Below are positions 36,572 through 46,021 of a stretch of DNA of 64,000 nt, one piece after another; position 1 is the first letter of the stretch, and every line of letters begins with the position of its first letter. The DNA comes from Cutibacterium namnetense (GTDB lineage: Bacteria > Actinomycetota > Actinomycetes > Propionibacteriales > Propionibacteriaceae). The position numbers and the translations under genes are program-made. The notes beneath the pieces are model-generated. The model was not told where the DNA came from. It saw nothing but the letters and a program-made list of their open reading frames with translations, and ran no database searches. Where the stretch lies: positions 124,001 through 188,000 of the forward strand of contig NZ_LWHO01000001.1 of the NCBI RefSeq assembly GCF_001642025.1, in the 5' to 3' direction.

Positions 36572-37699
36572 ATGTCCAAAAAGAAGAAGGTCGGCATCCT
36601 CACCGCAGGCGGTGACTGCCCCGGGCTCAACGCCGCGATCCGCGGATTTGGGAAAGCCGCCATCCGCCAGCACGGCATGGAACTCATCGGTATTCAGGAC
36701 GGCTTCCTCGGATTGGCGGAGAATCGCACCGTCACCCTTGACCCGCGTGCCCTCTCGGGCATCCTCACCGTCGGCGGGACCATCTTGGGAACCAGCCGTG
36801 ACAAGGTCAACCACATGGTTATCGACGGCGAGGAACGGGATATGGTCCCCACCATTGTCGAGAACTACGAGAAGCTGGGACTTGACGCTCTGGTGACCTT
36901 GGGTGGCGGCGGCACCGCCAAGAATGCGTACAAGCTAGCCAAGGCCGGACTAAACGTCTTGCATCTGCCCAAAACAATCGACAACGACATCGTCGGAACC
37001 GACGACTCCTTTGGGTTCTCGACGGCACTAGAGATCGCCACTGAGGCCATCGACCGGCTGCACTCCACCGCCCACTCCCACCACCGCATTATCCTCGCCG
37101 AGATCATGGGTCACCGTGCCGGGTGGCTGGCCCTCGGCTCGGGCATCGCCGGCGGCGCTGACGTGATCCTGCTGCCCGAAGTGCCCTACAAACTGGACTC
37201 CATCGTCCAGGCGGTGGAAAACCGACAGAAGCAGGGACTGAATTTCTCTGTCATCGCGGTGGCCGAGGGCGCTCGTGACGAGGCCGATTCGGCTGCGATG
37301 GCCGGAGCCCAGGCCCTTGTTGACGCTGCCAAGACTGCGGAGACGAAGGCGGCGGCCAAGAAGGCCAAGAAGGATCTTGAACATTCCATGCGCGACAACA
37401 CCCTCAAGTTGGCTACCCAGCTTGAGGAGGCCACCAAGCTGGAGTCGCGGGTCTCAATCCTCGGCTATGTGCAGCGTGGCGGTATCCCGTGCGCTCACGA
37501 CCGTCTGCTTGCCACCCGGCTGGGAACCATGGGTGCCAGGCTCGTTGATGACGGCGAGTTCGGCATCATGGTGGCCGCGAAGGGCACAGATGCCACGACT
37601 GTGCCGTTGAAAGAGGTCGCTGGCAAGGTTAAATACGTGCCTGCTGATCATCCGTGGGTGAAGGCGGCACGTCAGGTCGGAACCGGTCTAGGCGACTAA
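36572..37699 (+). CDS. pfkA: 6-phosphofructokinase (group III type)
   Basis: The enzyme of about 375 residues phosphorylates fructose-6-phosphate. It has [13 protein letters not shown], the catalytic [17 protein letters not shown] and [20 protein letters not shown]. The start has AGGAG seven bases before ATG 36572. At the phosphoryl-donor site, E. coli D103-G104 corresponds here to Gly113-Gly114 ([10 protein letters not shown]), and the Gly of PGTIDND is Lys134. PPi enzymes have Asp-Asp with Lys, so ATP may be preferred, but the missing acid is unusual. A Lys/Ala-rich insertion (about residues 250-285) may form a helix. Confidence 0.9.
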   Translation: MSKKKKVGILTAGGDCPGLNAAIRGFGKAAIRQHGMELIGIQDGFLGLAENRTVTLDPRALSGILTVGGTILGTSRDKVNHMVIDGEERDMVPTIVENYEKLGLDALVTLGGGGTAKNAYKLAKAGLNVLHLPKTIDNDIVGTDDSFGFSTALEIATEAIDRLHSTAHSHHRIILAEIMGHRAGWLALGSGIAGGADVILLPEVPYKLDSIVQAVENRQKQGLNFSVIAVAEGARDEADSAAMAGAQALVDAAKTAETKAAAKKAKKDLEHSMRDNTLKLATQLEEATKLESRVSILGYVQRGGIPCAHDRLLATRLGTMGARLVDDGEFGIMVAAKGTDATTVPLKEVAGKVKYVPADHPWVKAARQVGTGLGD

Positions 37700-37736
37700 A
37701 GTTTTGCCATTGGTTTTCGTCAAGGGCACCTGCCAT

Positions 37737-38318
37737 TCAAGCGTGTACCATACACCGGACCCCGGGGTTAGCGTCGATGGTCGCGGTCTGCCCCGTCACA
37801 CCCTCGACGACCCCACAGTGCAGGGAACACACCACCTGGGGGTAATCGCGGGCCAGGTCCAGGAAGGGGCAATGGCGCAGCTCGATACCGTCCTCTTCTA
37901 CGGTCGGGGAGAAGCCCATGTCATCGAGTACTGCGACGAGATCGTCGGGGCGACGCCGCCCCCAACGCTGACCGATGCGCATGGCCGTAGCTGTCGGGTT
38001 GTTGGCGAGGACAACCTCCTCAACGAGCATCTGAGCTAGCAGCCGATAGGCCCGTGGTCCTTCGTCGCTGACGAGGATAAAAAGCGTGTGCGGACGTCCC
38101 CGGGTGGCCCGATGTCGACGCGTCATCGTCGCTCGCCCCTGTTCGACGAGATGGTCGAGGTGGAATCGCGCCGTCGAGGGGTGAATCCCTAGGTCGGAGG
38201 CCAGTTCGGCGCTCGTCGCTGAACCGCCACGTCGTCTCAGAGCGTCGGCGACCTCGTCGATACGCTGCTGTGATCCTGGATCGACCAGGCTCGCAGTGTC
38301 ATCACTTCGTGTGCTCAT
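37737..38318 (-). CDS. HTH regulator with Cys cluster (SufR/NO-sensor-like)
   Basis: The 193-residue protein has an N-terminal winged HTH (about residues 17-80, GIHPSTARFHLDHLVEQGRA) and a C-terminal domain with C150, C164, C168 and C189 (LRHCPFLDLARDYPQVVC). This resembles SufR-like [Fe-S]-binding regulators, though the spacing is not identical. Its start overlaps the nitrite-reductase stop (ATGA), so it is the last gene of that operon. An [Fe-S] cluster sensitive to NO or oxygen would make sense for feedback on nitrite reduction. The ligand and cluster are inferred, not shown. Confidence 0.8.
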   Translation of the reverse strand: MSTRSDDTASLVDPGSQQRIDEVADALRRRGGSATSAELASDLGIHPSTARFHLDHLVEQGRATMTRRHRATRGRPHTLFILVSDEGPRAYRLLAQMLVEEVVLANNPTATAMRIGQRWGRRRPDDLVAVLDDMGFSPTVEEDGIELRHCPFLDLARDYPQVVCSLHCGVVEGVTGQTATIDANPGVRCMVHA

Positions 38319-41059
38319 GTCGTCACCTCAATGAATCCCTTGGCGCCGCGCTCCATCTCCACGAAGGAGTGGTTAACAAAGGTGTAGCGTCCTGGCTCCT
38401 CGAAGAGCATCTCAACGAAACCGCCCTGGGCGCTGGCCAGATCGAGGGCCTGGCAGCCCCCACCCTCCGGATTGCCACGTTTGAGAGTGTAAGCGCCCTC
38501 CTTAAAGACGGTGTCGAATTGGGTTCCGACGACGTGGAAAGAGCACCCTCGACTCGGGCCAGCCGCGAGTACCCAGATGCGCACCCGCTCGCCGACTCTG
38601 GCTTTGAGAGGCTCAAAAACGTATTGGTTGGCGTGCCCGTTGAACATCGTCAGATCAGGGGTTTCGTTGGCAATCTTGGCGATATTGACTTCCGCCCCAT
38701 TGTGCTCACTTAGGTAGGTCTCCGACTGCACCAGGTAGAACTCCCGATCGGCTCGAGGCAGGTCGTGCGGCGGCACGATGACGGCTCCGAACATGCCTGC
38801 TGCAATGTGAGCTGACATCGGGGCGGTAGAGCAGTGGTAGAGCCAGATCCCAGCGCGATGCAGGGTGAAGTTGTAGTCCAACTGCTGGCCCGGAGCGATG
38901 GTGCGCATGACCTTGGTAGGGGAGACCGTACCGGCGTGGAAGTCCAGAGAGTGGCCCATGGTGCCCTTGTTGACCAGGTGGATTCTCATCTGGTCGCCGA
39001 TACGAGCGTGGATGACCGGGGCCATATAACGGCCGTTGTAGGTCATCGCGTCGATGGTTGTCTCAGGGGCGATCTCCTGCACGGACTCCTGGGCGATGAG
39101 CGTCATCTGGTGAATGCGTCCGGTCATCAGTGGTGGTAGCACCGCATCGCGGGTCCTGAAATCCTTGCCCGGAGCTTTCGTCAAGTCGATCCTGCGACGG
39201 GGATTAGCGACGTCGCTGTGGGTATCGGGGCTGTCGGCGCCCGACATGCCATCGACCTTGACGTTAAGCACCATGCCCATCGACTTGTGCCCGACGATGG
39301 TGCACCAGCCCTCGGTTGGCCCGGTGATGACCCCGGCTTTGACGGTGGCGTGAGCTCCGGGAGCTAGGCGCGGTGAGTGGGCTCCGTTGGCGAATTGGAG
39401 GTCGTGGACTTGGTTGGGGTCCTTGTTGGTGATCTCAACGACCAGCTGATCACCAGCCGGGACGGTGATGGTGCTGGGGTGGTATCTCATCGCTTTGGCA
39501 GTGACGGTGACCTTCGTGGTGTGACCGGTGGGGGCGACGTCCCCGATGACCGCCGCCGAACCGTTGGTGTCGTTGGTGGGCGGGGCTTCGTCGAGGTGAC
39601 GACCGATCGCGGCCGCCGTCAAGGCGGTGGCCAGGCCGGCAAAGGCCCCGACGAAAGAGCGGCGGTCTGGGGGAGCGGTGGGAGCGGGTTCGACGGGCTT
39701 GCTGGTGGTCCCGGCCACGGCGGAGCGGTCTGGCGGAGCAGCTTGGGCGGCTGCTGTGCCGGAACCGGGGACTTCTTTGTTTTCCGAAGCAACCTTCCGG
39801 GCTGCCATCTGGCGTCCCTTCTCCTTGAGCAGGGGCACTCCGGTGCGCACCATCGCGGCGGCGGCCGGCAGGAAGGTGGCCAATCCGGCGACGGTCAGCA
39901 CTATGCCGATGCGACGGGTCCACGTGCCCATTGCAAGCACCCACAACAGCAGGCCGGCATTGGTGATCGTGGCGCGCAGTGCTCCGTAGGCGTGCATCTT
40001 GGCATTGGTAGCTCGGACGATTGTCGGTCCGCCGCCCATGACCATCGGCATGAGGTAGCTCATTGCGCCGATGAGGAGCTGGAGCAGGAACCCGACGATG
40101 ACGGGCACCGATAGGGTAAAGATGTCGTCCGCGAGCAGCCCCCTACCGTTGGAGGCGAGCTTCCATACCAGCCAAACGAGCCACACCAGCAGCCAGCAGA
40201 TGGCGGCCCCCATAGTGAATCCGGGGAAGTCGCGCGGCGGCTTACGGACAGCACAGGCCACCAGGTCGCCCAACACGATACAGATTCCCACGATGTGGGC
40301 CGCCACGCCGAGGGCAGCCAGCCACCACAACCCGCACAGGGCTCCGGTGGTCACCACCGCCATCGCCACAAGCATGACGTACAGGGAGATCTTCCCGTGG
40401 CGTTCTTGGACGGGCTGCATCTTGGTGCGCAGCACGGTCGGCCACAACGTGATGAGGGTACCGATGACGGTCAGACCGACGAAGCCGAGCAGGTTGAGCG
40501 CCTGGTGGGCCACTAACAGACGAGTTCGCCACGGCTCGGTGGGAGAGAAGGCCATGATTGCGCCGAGGGTTGCGCCCAGTGGCAGCAGACCGGCAGCCGC
40601 ACAGTAAAACCACACCGTCGAGGCGAACCGTCCCGGTAAAGCGTGGCGAACTTGGTGGGCCAGAGCGAAGGCGTACCACGTCAGCACCGATCCGACGACG
40701 ACGGCACCGACGACGGTCACCCATGGCCAGGTCGCCACCATGCCGACGCAGGTGACGATGATGCCGATTGTGAGCAGCCGAATGCGTGATACCTGACGAC
40801 TACGGTCGGCGTCAGTGAGGTTGTTGTGCAGGATCGCCTCGGTGAAGTATTGCCCCCACACCATGATCGAGGTAGTAGCCACACCGAGCGTGATCATGTG
40901 CACCAGTAGCCAGCGTGACTGCGGGATCCATGGGCTTGCGACTGCCACGATGAGCAGGGCTAACAGCCACCCTGACACTGGACGTGATGCCTTGCGATGC
41001 CAGCTGCGGCGAGTGGTGTCAGGTTTACGATCACTCGGTGCGGGTGTGATATCAGGCAT
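38315..41059 (-). CDS. Membrane-fused copper nitrite reductase (NirK type)
   Basis: The 914-residue fusion has an N-terminal multi-helix domain (~30-430, NnrS/heme-protein-like). A linker follows, then a cupredoxin domain (~505-615) with blue-copper ligands in VHDLQF and WCTIVGHKSMGM. A two-domain copper nitrite reductase completes it (~640-914). In the last part the type 1 ligands H703, C743, H751 and M756 and the type 2 ligands H708, H742 and H897 are all present, so it should be catalytically complete and produce NO from nitrite. AGGAGGGACC lies before the ATG. The cupredoxin probably passes electrons to the NirK domain. Confidence 0.92.
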   Translation of the reverse strand: MPDITPAPSDRKPDTTRRSWHRKASRPVSGWLLALLIVAVASPWIPQSRWLLVHMITLGVATTSIMVWGQYFTEAILHNNLTDADRSRQVSRIRLLTIGIIVTCVGMVATWPWVTVVGAVVVGSVLTWYAFALAHQVRHALPGRFASTVWFYCAAAGLLPLGATLGAIMAFSPTEPWRTRLLVAHQALNLLGFVGLTVIGTLITLWPTVLRTKMQPVQERHGKISLYVMLVAMAVVTTGALCGLWWLAALGVAAHIVGICIVLGDLVACAVRKPPRDFPGFTMGAAICWLLVWLVWLVWKLASNGRGLLADDIFTLSVPVIVGFLLQLLIGAMSYLMPMVMGGGPTIVRATNAKMHAYGALRATITNAGLLLWVLAMGTWTRRIGIVLTVAGLATFLPAAAAMVRTGVPLLKEKGRQMAARKVASENKEVPGSGTAAAQAAPPDRSAVAGTTSKPVEPAPTAPPDRRSFVGAFAGLATALTAAAIGRHLDEAPPTNDTNGSAAVIGDVAPTGHTTKVTVTAKAMRYHPSTITVPAGDQLVVEITNKDPNQVHDLQFANGAHSPRLAPGAHATVKAGVITGPTEGWCTIVGHKSMGMVLNVKVDGMSGADSPDTHSDVANPRRRIDLTKAPGKDFRTRDAVLPPLMTGRIHQMTLIAQESVQEIAPETTIDAMTYNGRYMAPVIHARIGDQMRIHLVNKGTMGHSLDFHAGTVSPTKVMRTIAPGQQLDYNFTLHRAGIWLYHCSTAPMSAHIAAGMFGAVIVPPHDLPRADREFYLVQSETYLSEHNGAEVNIAKIANETPDLTMFNGHANQYVFEPLKARVGERVRIWVLAAGPSRGCSFHVVGTQFDTVFKEGAYTLKRGNPEGGGCQALDLASAQGGFVEMLFEEPGRYTFVNHSFVEMERGAKGFIEVTT

Positions 41060-42227
41060 GGTCCCTCCTGGCGAGGCGTGCGGGGGTCGGATCGGTGGAC
41101 GTGGCGGGCACGGGGGTCAGGGCTTCTGCCGCATCCGTCGCGGCTCCTGGGCGCCTGCGGGACCTTACGTGACTGGCGATGACGGCCACTAAACTCAGCA
41201 GGGCCACAACGTTGACGACCCCGCCCACCTGGAACGCGCCGGAACGTTTCAACCCGTCACCGATCCCGATGCGCACCAGCAGGGAGGCCTCCAGCAGGAA
41301 GGCCGGAAGCCAGAACCACGTCGTCCATGCCAGCCGGACTCGCAACACGGCGGGCAGGATGATAGGGGCGTGGCCGAGGATCATCCCCATGGTGAATCCG
41401 AGGAAGATCGAGTGGACGACGGCGTCGTACCCACTGAGGGAGATGGGCGGCCCCTGGATCGTGCATATGATCCCGGCCGTTGCGAGCCACAGGTAGGCGA
41501 CCATGAGCAGCAGGCCGATATAAGCGGCCTGGCCGCCGCGTCTTAGGCCGCCACGGGCAACATCATGGCGGCACAACCACGCTGCGAGTCCAATCAGCAC
41601 CACACCGAGCACCCGCCACCCGATCGTTGGGCTGACGACCGAGACGAGCAGGGCTGCCACCAGTGCCAGACATAGGGCTGGCAGGGCGTGGTTACGGGCC
41701 ATCGTCACACGTGACAGCTCCAGCCTTTCCCCACAGATCGTCAGGATCATGTAGCAGGCCAACCACCCGATGATCTGGGAGACGCGTACCCCCGATGTCA
41801 GCAGAGCAGCGGCCCCGGCAGCGCAGAAGGCACCGGCACCTTGGATGACGACGGCGTCGTCGTAGCTGCGTCGCCACAGGGGAACGTAGATGGCCAGTAA
41901 TCCCAACTGGGCGAGCGTGAGCACAGCGAGTCCGGCGCGGGCGGAGTCGAAGGGCAGAGGCGCTAGCATGACGATGACGCCGAGCCCGGATATAGCCGGG
42001 ACGAGGTACCCGAGGCGATGGCCGAGTGCTACTGCGCGTTCCAGGCAGATGACGGTCCCGACGAACCCGAGCACCATGAGGGGCCCGTGCCAGTCGGATA
42101 GTCGCGTCGACATCACTGGCGACCACACCCCGAGCATCAGCAGGGCACCGTCGAGACCGGCCAGCAGGGAAATGCCGGCCGCGACTATGAGCCAGGCGTG
42201 GTGCGATCCGGCGGAGGAAGTAGGCAC
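41052..42227 (-). CDS. NnrS-like heme/copper membrane protein
   Basis: The 391-residue protein has about 10-12 helices. Conserved His motifs (SDWHGPLMVLGFVGTVICLE and HSIFLGFTMGMILGHAPIIL) match NnrS-type membrane proteins associated with nitrite/NO metabolism. A GTG start has AAAAGGA six bases upstream. The end overlaps the nitrite-reductase gene by eight bases. It may relieve NO damage or supply electrons to the reductase. It is first in the operon, so the promoter should lie in 42228-42371. Confidence 0.85.
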   Translation of the reverse strand: MPTSSAGSHHAWLIVAAGISLLAGLDGALLMLGVWSPVMSTRLSDWHGPLMVLGFVGTVICLERAVALGHRLGYLVPAISGLGVIVMLAPLPFDSARAGLAVLTLAQLGLLAIYVPLWRRSYDDAVVIQGAGAFCAAGAAALLTSGVRVSQIIGWLACYMILTICGERLELSRVTMARNHALPALCLALVAALLVSVVSPTIGWRVLGVVLIGLAAWLCRHDVARGGLRRGGQAAYIGLLLMVAYLWLATAGIICTIQGPPISLSGYDAVVHSIFLGFTMGMILGHAPIILPAVLRVRLAWTTWFWLPAFLLEASLLVRIGIGDGLKRSGAFQVGGVVNVVALLSLVAVIASHVRSRRRPGAATDAAEALTPVPATSTDPTPARLARRDHA

Positions 42228-42371
42228 GGGGAATCCTTTTTTCGACTATTGGATCCTCAAAATACCAGGGTTGATGAGGCTGCCCTCACTTGACCCCGCT
42301 GTGTGATGGTACCTGGGTGGAGGTTGCGCAGTGGCACCACGGGTGTGCGGCACCTGCCTGAGCGCTGCTCA

Positions 42372-42653
42372 TCAGGCCACCTTCACCGGATGGTCGGGAT
42401 GCTTGTCCAGCCAACCCTTGATGAACGAGCAGGCCGGACGCACCGCCAGACCTTGGGAAGTAATGTCGTCGAGAGCGAACCGTGCCAAGGCACTGCCGAC
42501 GCCCCTGCCGCCGAAGGCTGCGAAGACCTCGGTATGGGGCATGACGACGACGTCTCGCTCGCGTCGGAATTCAGCGAATCCGGCGAGCTCTCCGTCGAGG
42601 TGAGCTTCGTAGCGTGACTGCTGGTCGTTTTTGGTGACGGTCGTTTCACTCAT
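42372..42653 (-). CDS. GNAT-family acetyltransferase-like (YjdJ type)
   Basis: The 93-residue protein has the acetyl-CoA loop FGGRGVGSALARFAL and ends with RPACSFIKGWLDKHP, the standard pattern of the short YjdJ/NATD1 GNAT group, whose substrate is unknown. ATG 42653 is used rather than the ATG at 42722. It is divergent from the catalase gene. Confidence 0.85.
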   Translation of the reverse strand: MSETTVTKNDQQSRYEAHLDGELAGFAEFRRERDVVVMPHTEVFAAFGGRGVGSALARFALDDITSQGLAVRPACSFIKGWLDKHPDHPVKVA

Positions 42654-42791
42654 ACATCCCATTGTCGGGTAATTGTCCTTGGTTTCTGCCTTTTTTGCAC
42701 AGGCTTTCTCCGGTGGCGTCATGACCTTGGAAGTGACCTTGTTGGGGGGGCAGTGTGGAGGTGAACACCTAACGCATACAGAGGAGTCGTC

Positions 42792-44243
42792 ATGCCTATT
42801 GATCCCAGCAGGCCCTCAACGAACACCAATGGGTCACCAGCCCCCAGCGACGAATACTCCCTGACCGTCGGCGCTGACGGCCCGGTGGCGCTCCACGACG
42901 CGCACCTGGTGGACACCCTGGCCCACTTCAACCGAGAAAACATCCCCGAGCGTAAGCCCCATGCCAAAGGCTCGGGTGCTTTTGGTCACCTTGAGATCAC
43001 TGCCGACGTCTCGGAGTACACCAAGGCATCCTTCCTACAGAAGGGGCGCGAAACTCCCATGCTGGCCCGATTCTCCACAGTCGCTGGTGAGCTCGGGAGT
43101 CCCGACACCTGGCGTGACGTCCGGGGATTCTCGCTGAAGTTCTACACCGACGAGGGCAACTTCGACATGGTCGGCAACAACACTCCGGTGTTCTTCATGC
43201 GTGACCCGATGAAGTTCCCGCATTTCATCCGCTCCCAGAAGCGGCTGCCAAATTCTGGCCTGCGCAGTCCGAACATGATGTACGACTATTGGAGTTTGTC
43301 GCCAGAATCGGCCCATCAGGTCGCTTACCTTATGGGACCGCGCGGCATTCCGCTCAGCTACCGCACTATGAACGGCTACTCCTCACACACTTACTCCTGG
43401 GTCAACGCTGAAGGGAAGATCACCTGGGTGAAGTACCACTTCATCAGCGACCAGGGTGTTCACAACATGACTGCGGATCAGGCGAAGGAGACCGTCGGTG
43501 ACCACCCGGACATCCACCGCGAGGACCTCTTTAACCACATTGCCGACGGTGACTATCCCTCCTGGACCGTCAAGGTGCAGCTCATGCCCTACGACGAGGC
43601 CAAGGATTACCGGTTCAACCCCTTCGACATCACCAAGGTGTGGCCGCACAAGGACTACCCGCTGCACACCATCGGCAAGTTCACCCTGGACCGCAACCCG
43701 GAGAATTTCTTCGCCCAGATCGAGCAGGCGGCCTTCTCGCCATCTAACACTGTTGAGGGCACCGGGTTGTCGCCAGACCGTATGCTGCTAGGCCGCGTCT
43801 TCGCTTACAACGATGCCGCCCGAAATCGCCTGGGAGCCAACTACGAACAGCTCCCAGTGAATTGTCCGGTGACGCCGACGAACCAGTACACCTTCGATGG
43901 CCCGATGGCCTTCGAACACTCCGGATCGGCACCCACCTACGCTCCCAACTCTTACGGTCGCCACTTTGCCACCGGGTACCGAACCGGTGGCGAGGCTACC
44001 TGGGAGGCTGACGGCGAACTCGTTCGTTCCGCCCAGACCCGGCACGCCGACGATGACGACTTCGGTCAGGCTCACACCCTGGTGCGTGACGTTTTCTCCG
44101 ATGCGGAGCGCGATGAGCTCGTCGATACCTTGGTCGACTTGATGACCAATTTCGACATGGAGGAGCCGGTCCTCGGCAACACGCTGTCTTACTGGCGCCA
44201 CATTGACTCCGGTGTCGCCGAGGCAATCGAGGGCAGAATCTGA
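42792..44243 (+). CDS. katA: Monofunctional heme catalase
   Basis: The 483-residue clade 3-type catalase breaks down H2O2. It has the distal catalytic His57 in [13 protein letters not shown], Asn130 in [11 protein letters not shown] and the proximal Tyr region [18 protein letters not shown] strong AGAGGAG site precedes the ATG. A small hairpin (AGGTGaaCACCT) lies at 42759-42770 in the leader. It stands alone and probably responds to oxidative stress. It lies next to the nitrite/NO operon, which also produces radicals. Confidence 0.97.
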   Translation: MPIDPSRPSTNTNGSPAPSDEYSLTVGADGPVALHDAHLVDTLAHFNRENIPERKPHAKGSGAFGHLEITADVSEYTKASFLQKGRETPMLARFSTVAGELGSPDTWRDVRGFSLKFYTDEGNFDMVGNNTPVFFMRDPMKFPHFIRSQKRLPNSGLRSPNMMYDYWSLSPESAHQVAYLMGPRGIPLSYRTMNGYSSHTYSWVNAEGKITWVKYHFISDQGVHNMTADQAKETVGDHPDIHREDLFNHIADGDYPSWTVKVQLMPYDEAKDYRFNPFDITKVWPHKDYPLHTIGKFTLDRNPENFFAQIEQAAFSPSNTVEGTGLSPDRMLLGRVFAYNDAARNRLGANYEQLPVNCPVTPTNQYTFDGPMAFEHSGSAPTYAPNSYGRHFATGYRTGGEATWEADGELVRSAQTRHADDDDFGQAHTLVRDVFSDAERDELVDTLVDLMTNFDMEEPVLGNTLSYWRHIDSGVAEAIEGRI

Positions 44244-44275
44244 CGATCGATCCCAGCGCTGGGCTGTCCCGCAGC

Positions 44276-46021
44276 TCAGTGCTGGTTCGACCACACCCGC
44301 CACAGCGCGGCGAACGGTCCATCGCCGTGACGCAGTTGCTCCGGCGGCCCGACTTCGACGATCCGACCACCGGCCATGACGGCGACCTCGTCGGCCATCG
44401 CCACCTGGGACAACCGGTGAGCCACCACGAGGGCGGTCCGTCCCCTGACGGCCTCGGCTGCGGCATGATCAAGAGCCGCAGCACCGGAGCTACCGGCTTC
44501 CGCCGTCGCCTCATCAAGGATGATGACGGGCGGGTCTGCCAGCAATGCGCGCGCCAGGGCGACCTGTTGTGCCTGGGCAGGTGAAAGGCGGGTTCCCAAC
44601 CGTCCCACCACAGTGTCGACGCCGTTGGGGAGCTGCTCGATCCAATCAGCCCCGACCCGCTCCAATGCCGCAAGGATGGCGTCGCGGACACGCTCGTCGG
44701 GCCAGTCTTCGGCCTGTGCGGGCAACCCCAGTGCCACATCGTCGAAGAGGGTGCCGGAGAAGGTGTGGATTTCCTGGCTGATGAGCACGGTCCGGGCATG
44801 ACCCGATGTCATGGTGACGGTTCCCTGCCGGGGTTCCAGCAACCCCGCGACGAGAGCCGCCAAGGTTGACTTGCCCGCCCCCGACTCCCCGACGAGCACC
44901 ACGGTGTGTCCGGCTGGAATGTCCAGACTCACCATGTGCAGCACATCAGGGCCGTCTTGATAGCCAAAGCTCACCTGATCCACATGAATCGCCGTCGGCC
45001 CGGGCTGGTACCGCTGGAGGGTTGGTGACTTGTCGTGGCGTGCCCCGATGACGCCCACCACCCGCTGCAGGCACACCCATGCAGCCTGCAGGTTGTTGAG
45101 GAACATGAGCAGGAACCGCACTGGAGAGAACAACCTCAGCAGCACCAGCACCGCCGCCGCAGCCGCGCCGACGCTCAACCGGTCGGTGGTCACGAGCAGG
45201 TATCCCGTCCAGGCGACGCCGATCGTCGCCACTGCCTCGCCGGCTAGCAGCCGCACGATGAGGGTGTTACCGAGGAACCGTCCGCGTAAGCTCCAGCGGA
45301 TGGCCTGCCACGATCCGTTGGCCACCGCCCGGGTGCGCAGGTTTTCCAGTCCGAAGGCGCGCACCGCGTCCACCCCGTGAATCGTCGAGAGGATGTGCTG
45401 GGACTGGGTCGTCGACGCGCTCCTCTCCGCCCGGTACACCGGTGGGGCCGTGCGCAGGAACTCCCGAATTGCGAGGCCATAGAGCACCGCGGCGAGGAGG
45501 ACGGGGACGAAGAAAAGCGGATGCAGGCTGGCCAGCGCGCCCACTGACACAATCACCATGATCATGGTGTTGACGAGTCGGGGGAGGGCGCCATTAGCGG
45601 CGTCGCGCACAGCCGTGACATCGTCGGAGGCCCGCGAGACCAGATCGGCGGTACCAGCCTTCTCGACCCGTTGCTGGTCCAGCCCCAGGCCGGCCGCGAT
45701 CATGGACTCGCGCAACCGGGTGATGATGGTCGTAAAGAAGGACGGCGTGAGGGACTGTGCGGCACCGTTACAGATCCCTGACCCGATCACTGCAGCAACC
45801 ATCACTAACGCTGGGGTGAGCAGAGCTGAGGTTGGGCGGTGAGCCTTGGCGGCGTCGATGATCCAGCCGGTAGCCACCGGTACAGCCAGATCGAGCAGGG
45901 AGGCCGCCGTAATCACCACGATTGCCCCAATAAAGTAGCCGCGCACTCCGCGTGCTGCCCGGTGGACCTCCTGGCGAACCTGGGCAGCAGTAGCCAGTGG
46001 CAACGAGCGGGGGAGGCTCAT
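44276..46021 (-). CDS. Half-ABC exporter with active Walker motifs, degenerate signature
   Basis: The 581-residue half-transporter has an ABCB-type transmembrane domain (residues ~30-310) and an ATPase domain. Walker A (GESGAGKST) and Walker B (VIILDEATAEAG, catalytic Glu present) are intact. The signature reads LSPAQAQQ where LSGGQ is expected. Its start overlaps the upstream half-transporter stop (ATGA). It is the last gene of the cobalamin-riboswitch operon. With its partner it forms one good ATP site. The exported substrate is unknown, and a corrinoid, tetrapyrrole or metal complex is plausible from context. Confidence 0.93.
   Translation of the reverse strand: MSLPRSLPLATAAQVRQEVHRAARGVRGYFIGAIVVITAASLLDLAVPVATGWIIDAAKAHRPTSALLTPALVMVAAVIGSGICNGAAQSLTPSFFTTIITRLRESMIAAGLGLDQQRVEKAGTADLVSRASDDVTAVRDAANGALPRLVNTMIMVIVSVGALASLHPLFFVPVLLAAVLYGLAIREFLRTAPPVYRAERSASTTQSQHILSTIHGVDAVRAFGLENLRTRAVANGSWQAIRWSLRGRFLGNTLIVRLLAGEAVATIGVAWTGYLLVTTDRLSVGAAAAAVLVLLRLFSPVRFLLMFLNNLQAAWVCLQRVVGVIGARHDKSPTLQRYQPGPTAIHVDQVSFGYQDGPDVLHMVSLDIPAGHTVVLVGESGAGKSTLAALVAGLLEPRQGTVTMTSGHARTVLISQEIHTFSGTLFDDVALGLPAQAEDWPDERVRDAILAALERVGADWIEQLPNGVDTVVGRLGTRLSPAQAQQVALARALLADPPVIILDEATAEAGSSGAAALDHAAAEAVRGRTALVVAHRLSQVAMADEVAVMAGGRIVEVGPPEQLRHGDGPFAALWRVWSNQH

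Noticed and set aside
44252-44263. CCCAGCGCTGGG palindrome after the catalase gene as a terminator
   Set aside because: The stem has no loop and no T-run. It is a short palindrome in a 32-base gap, too weak to call.
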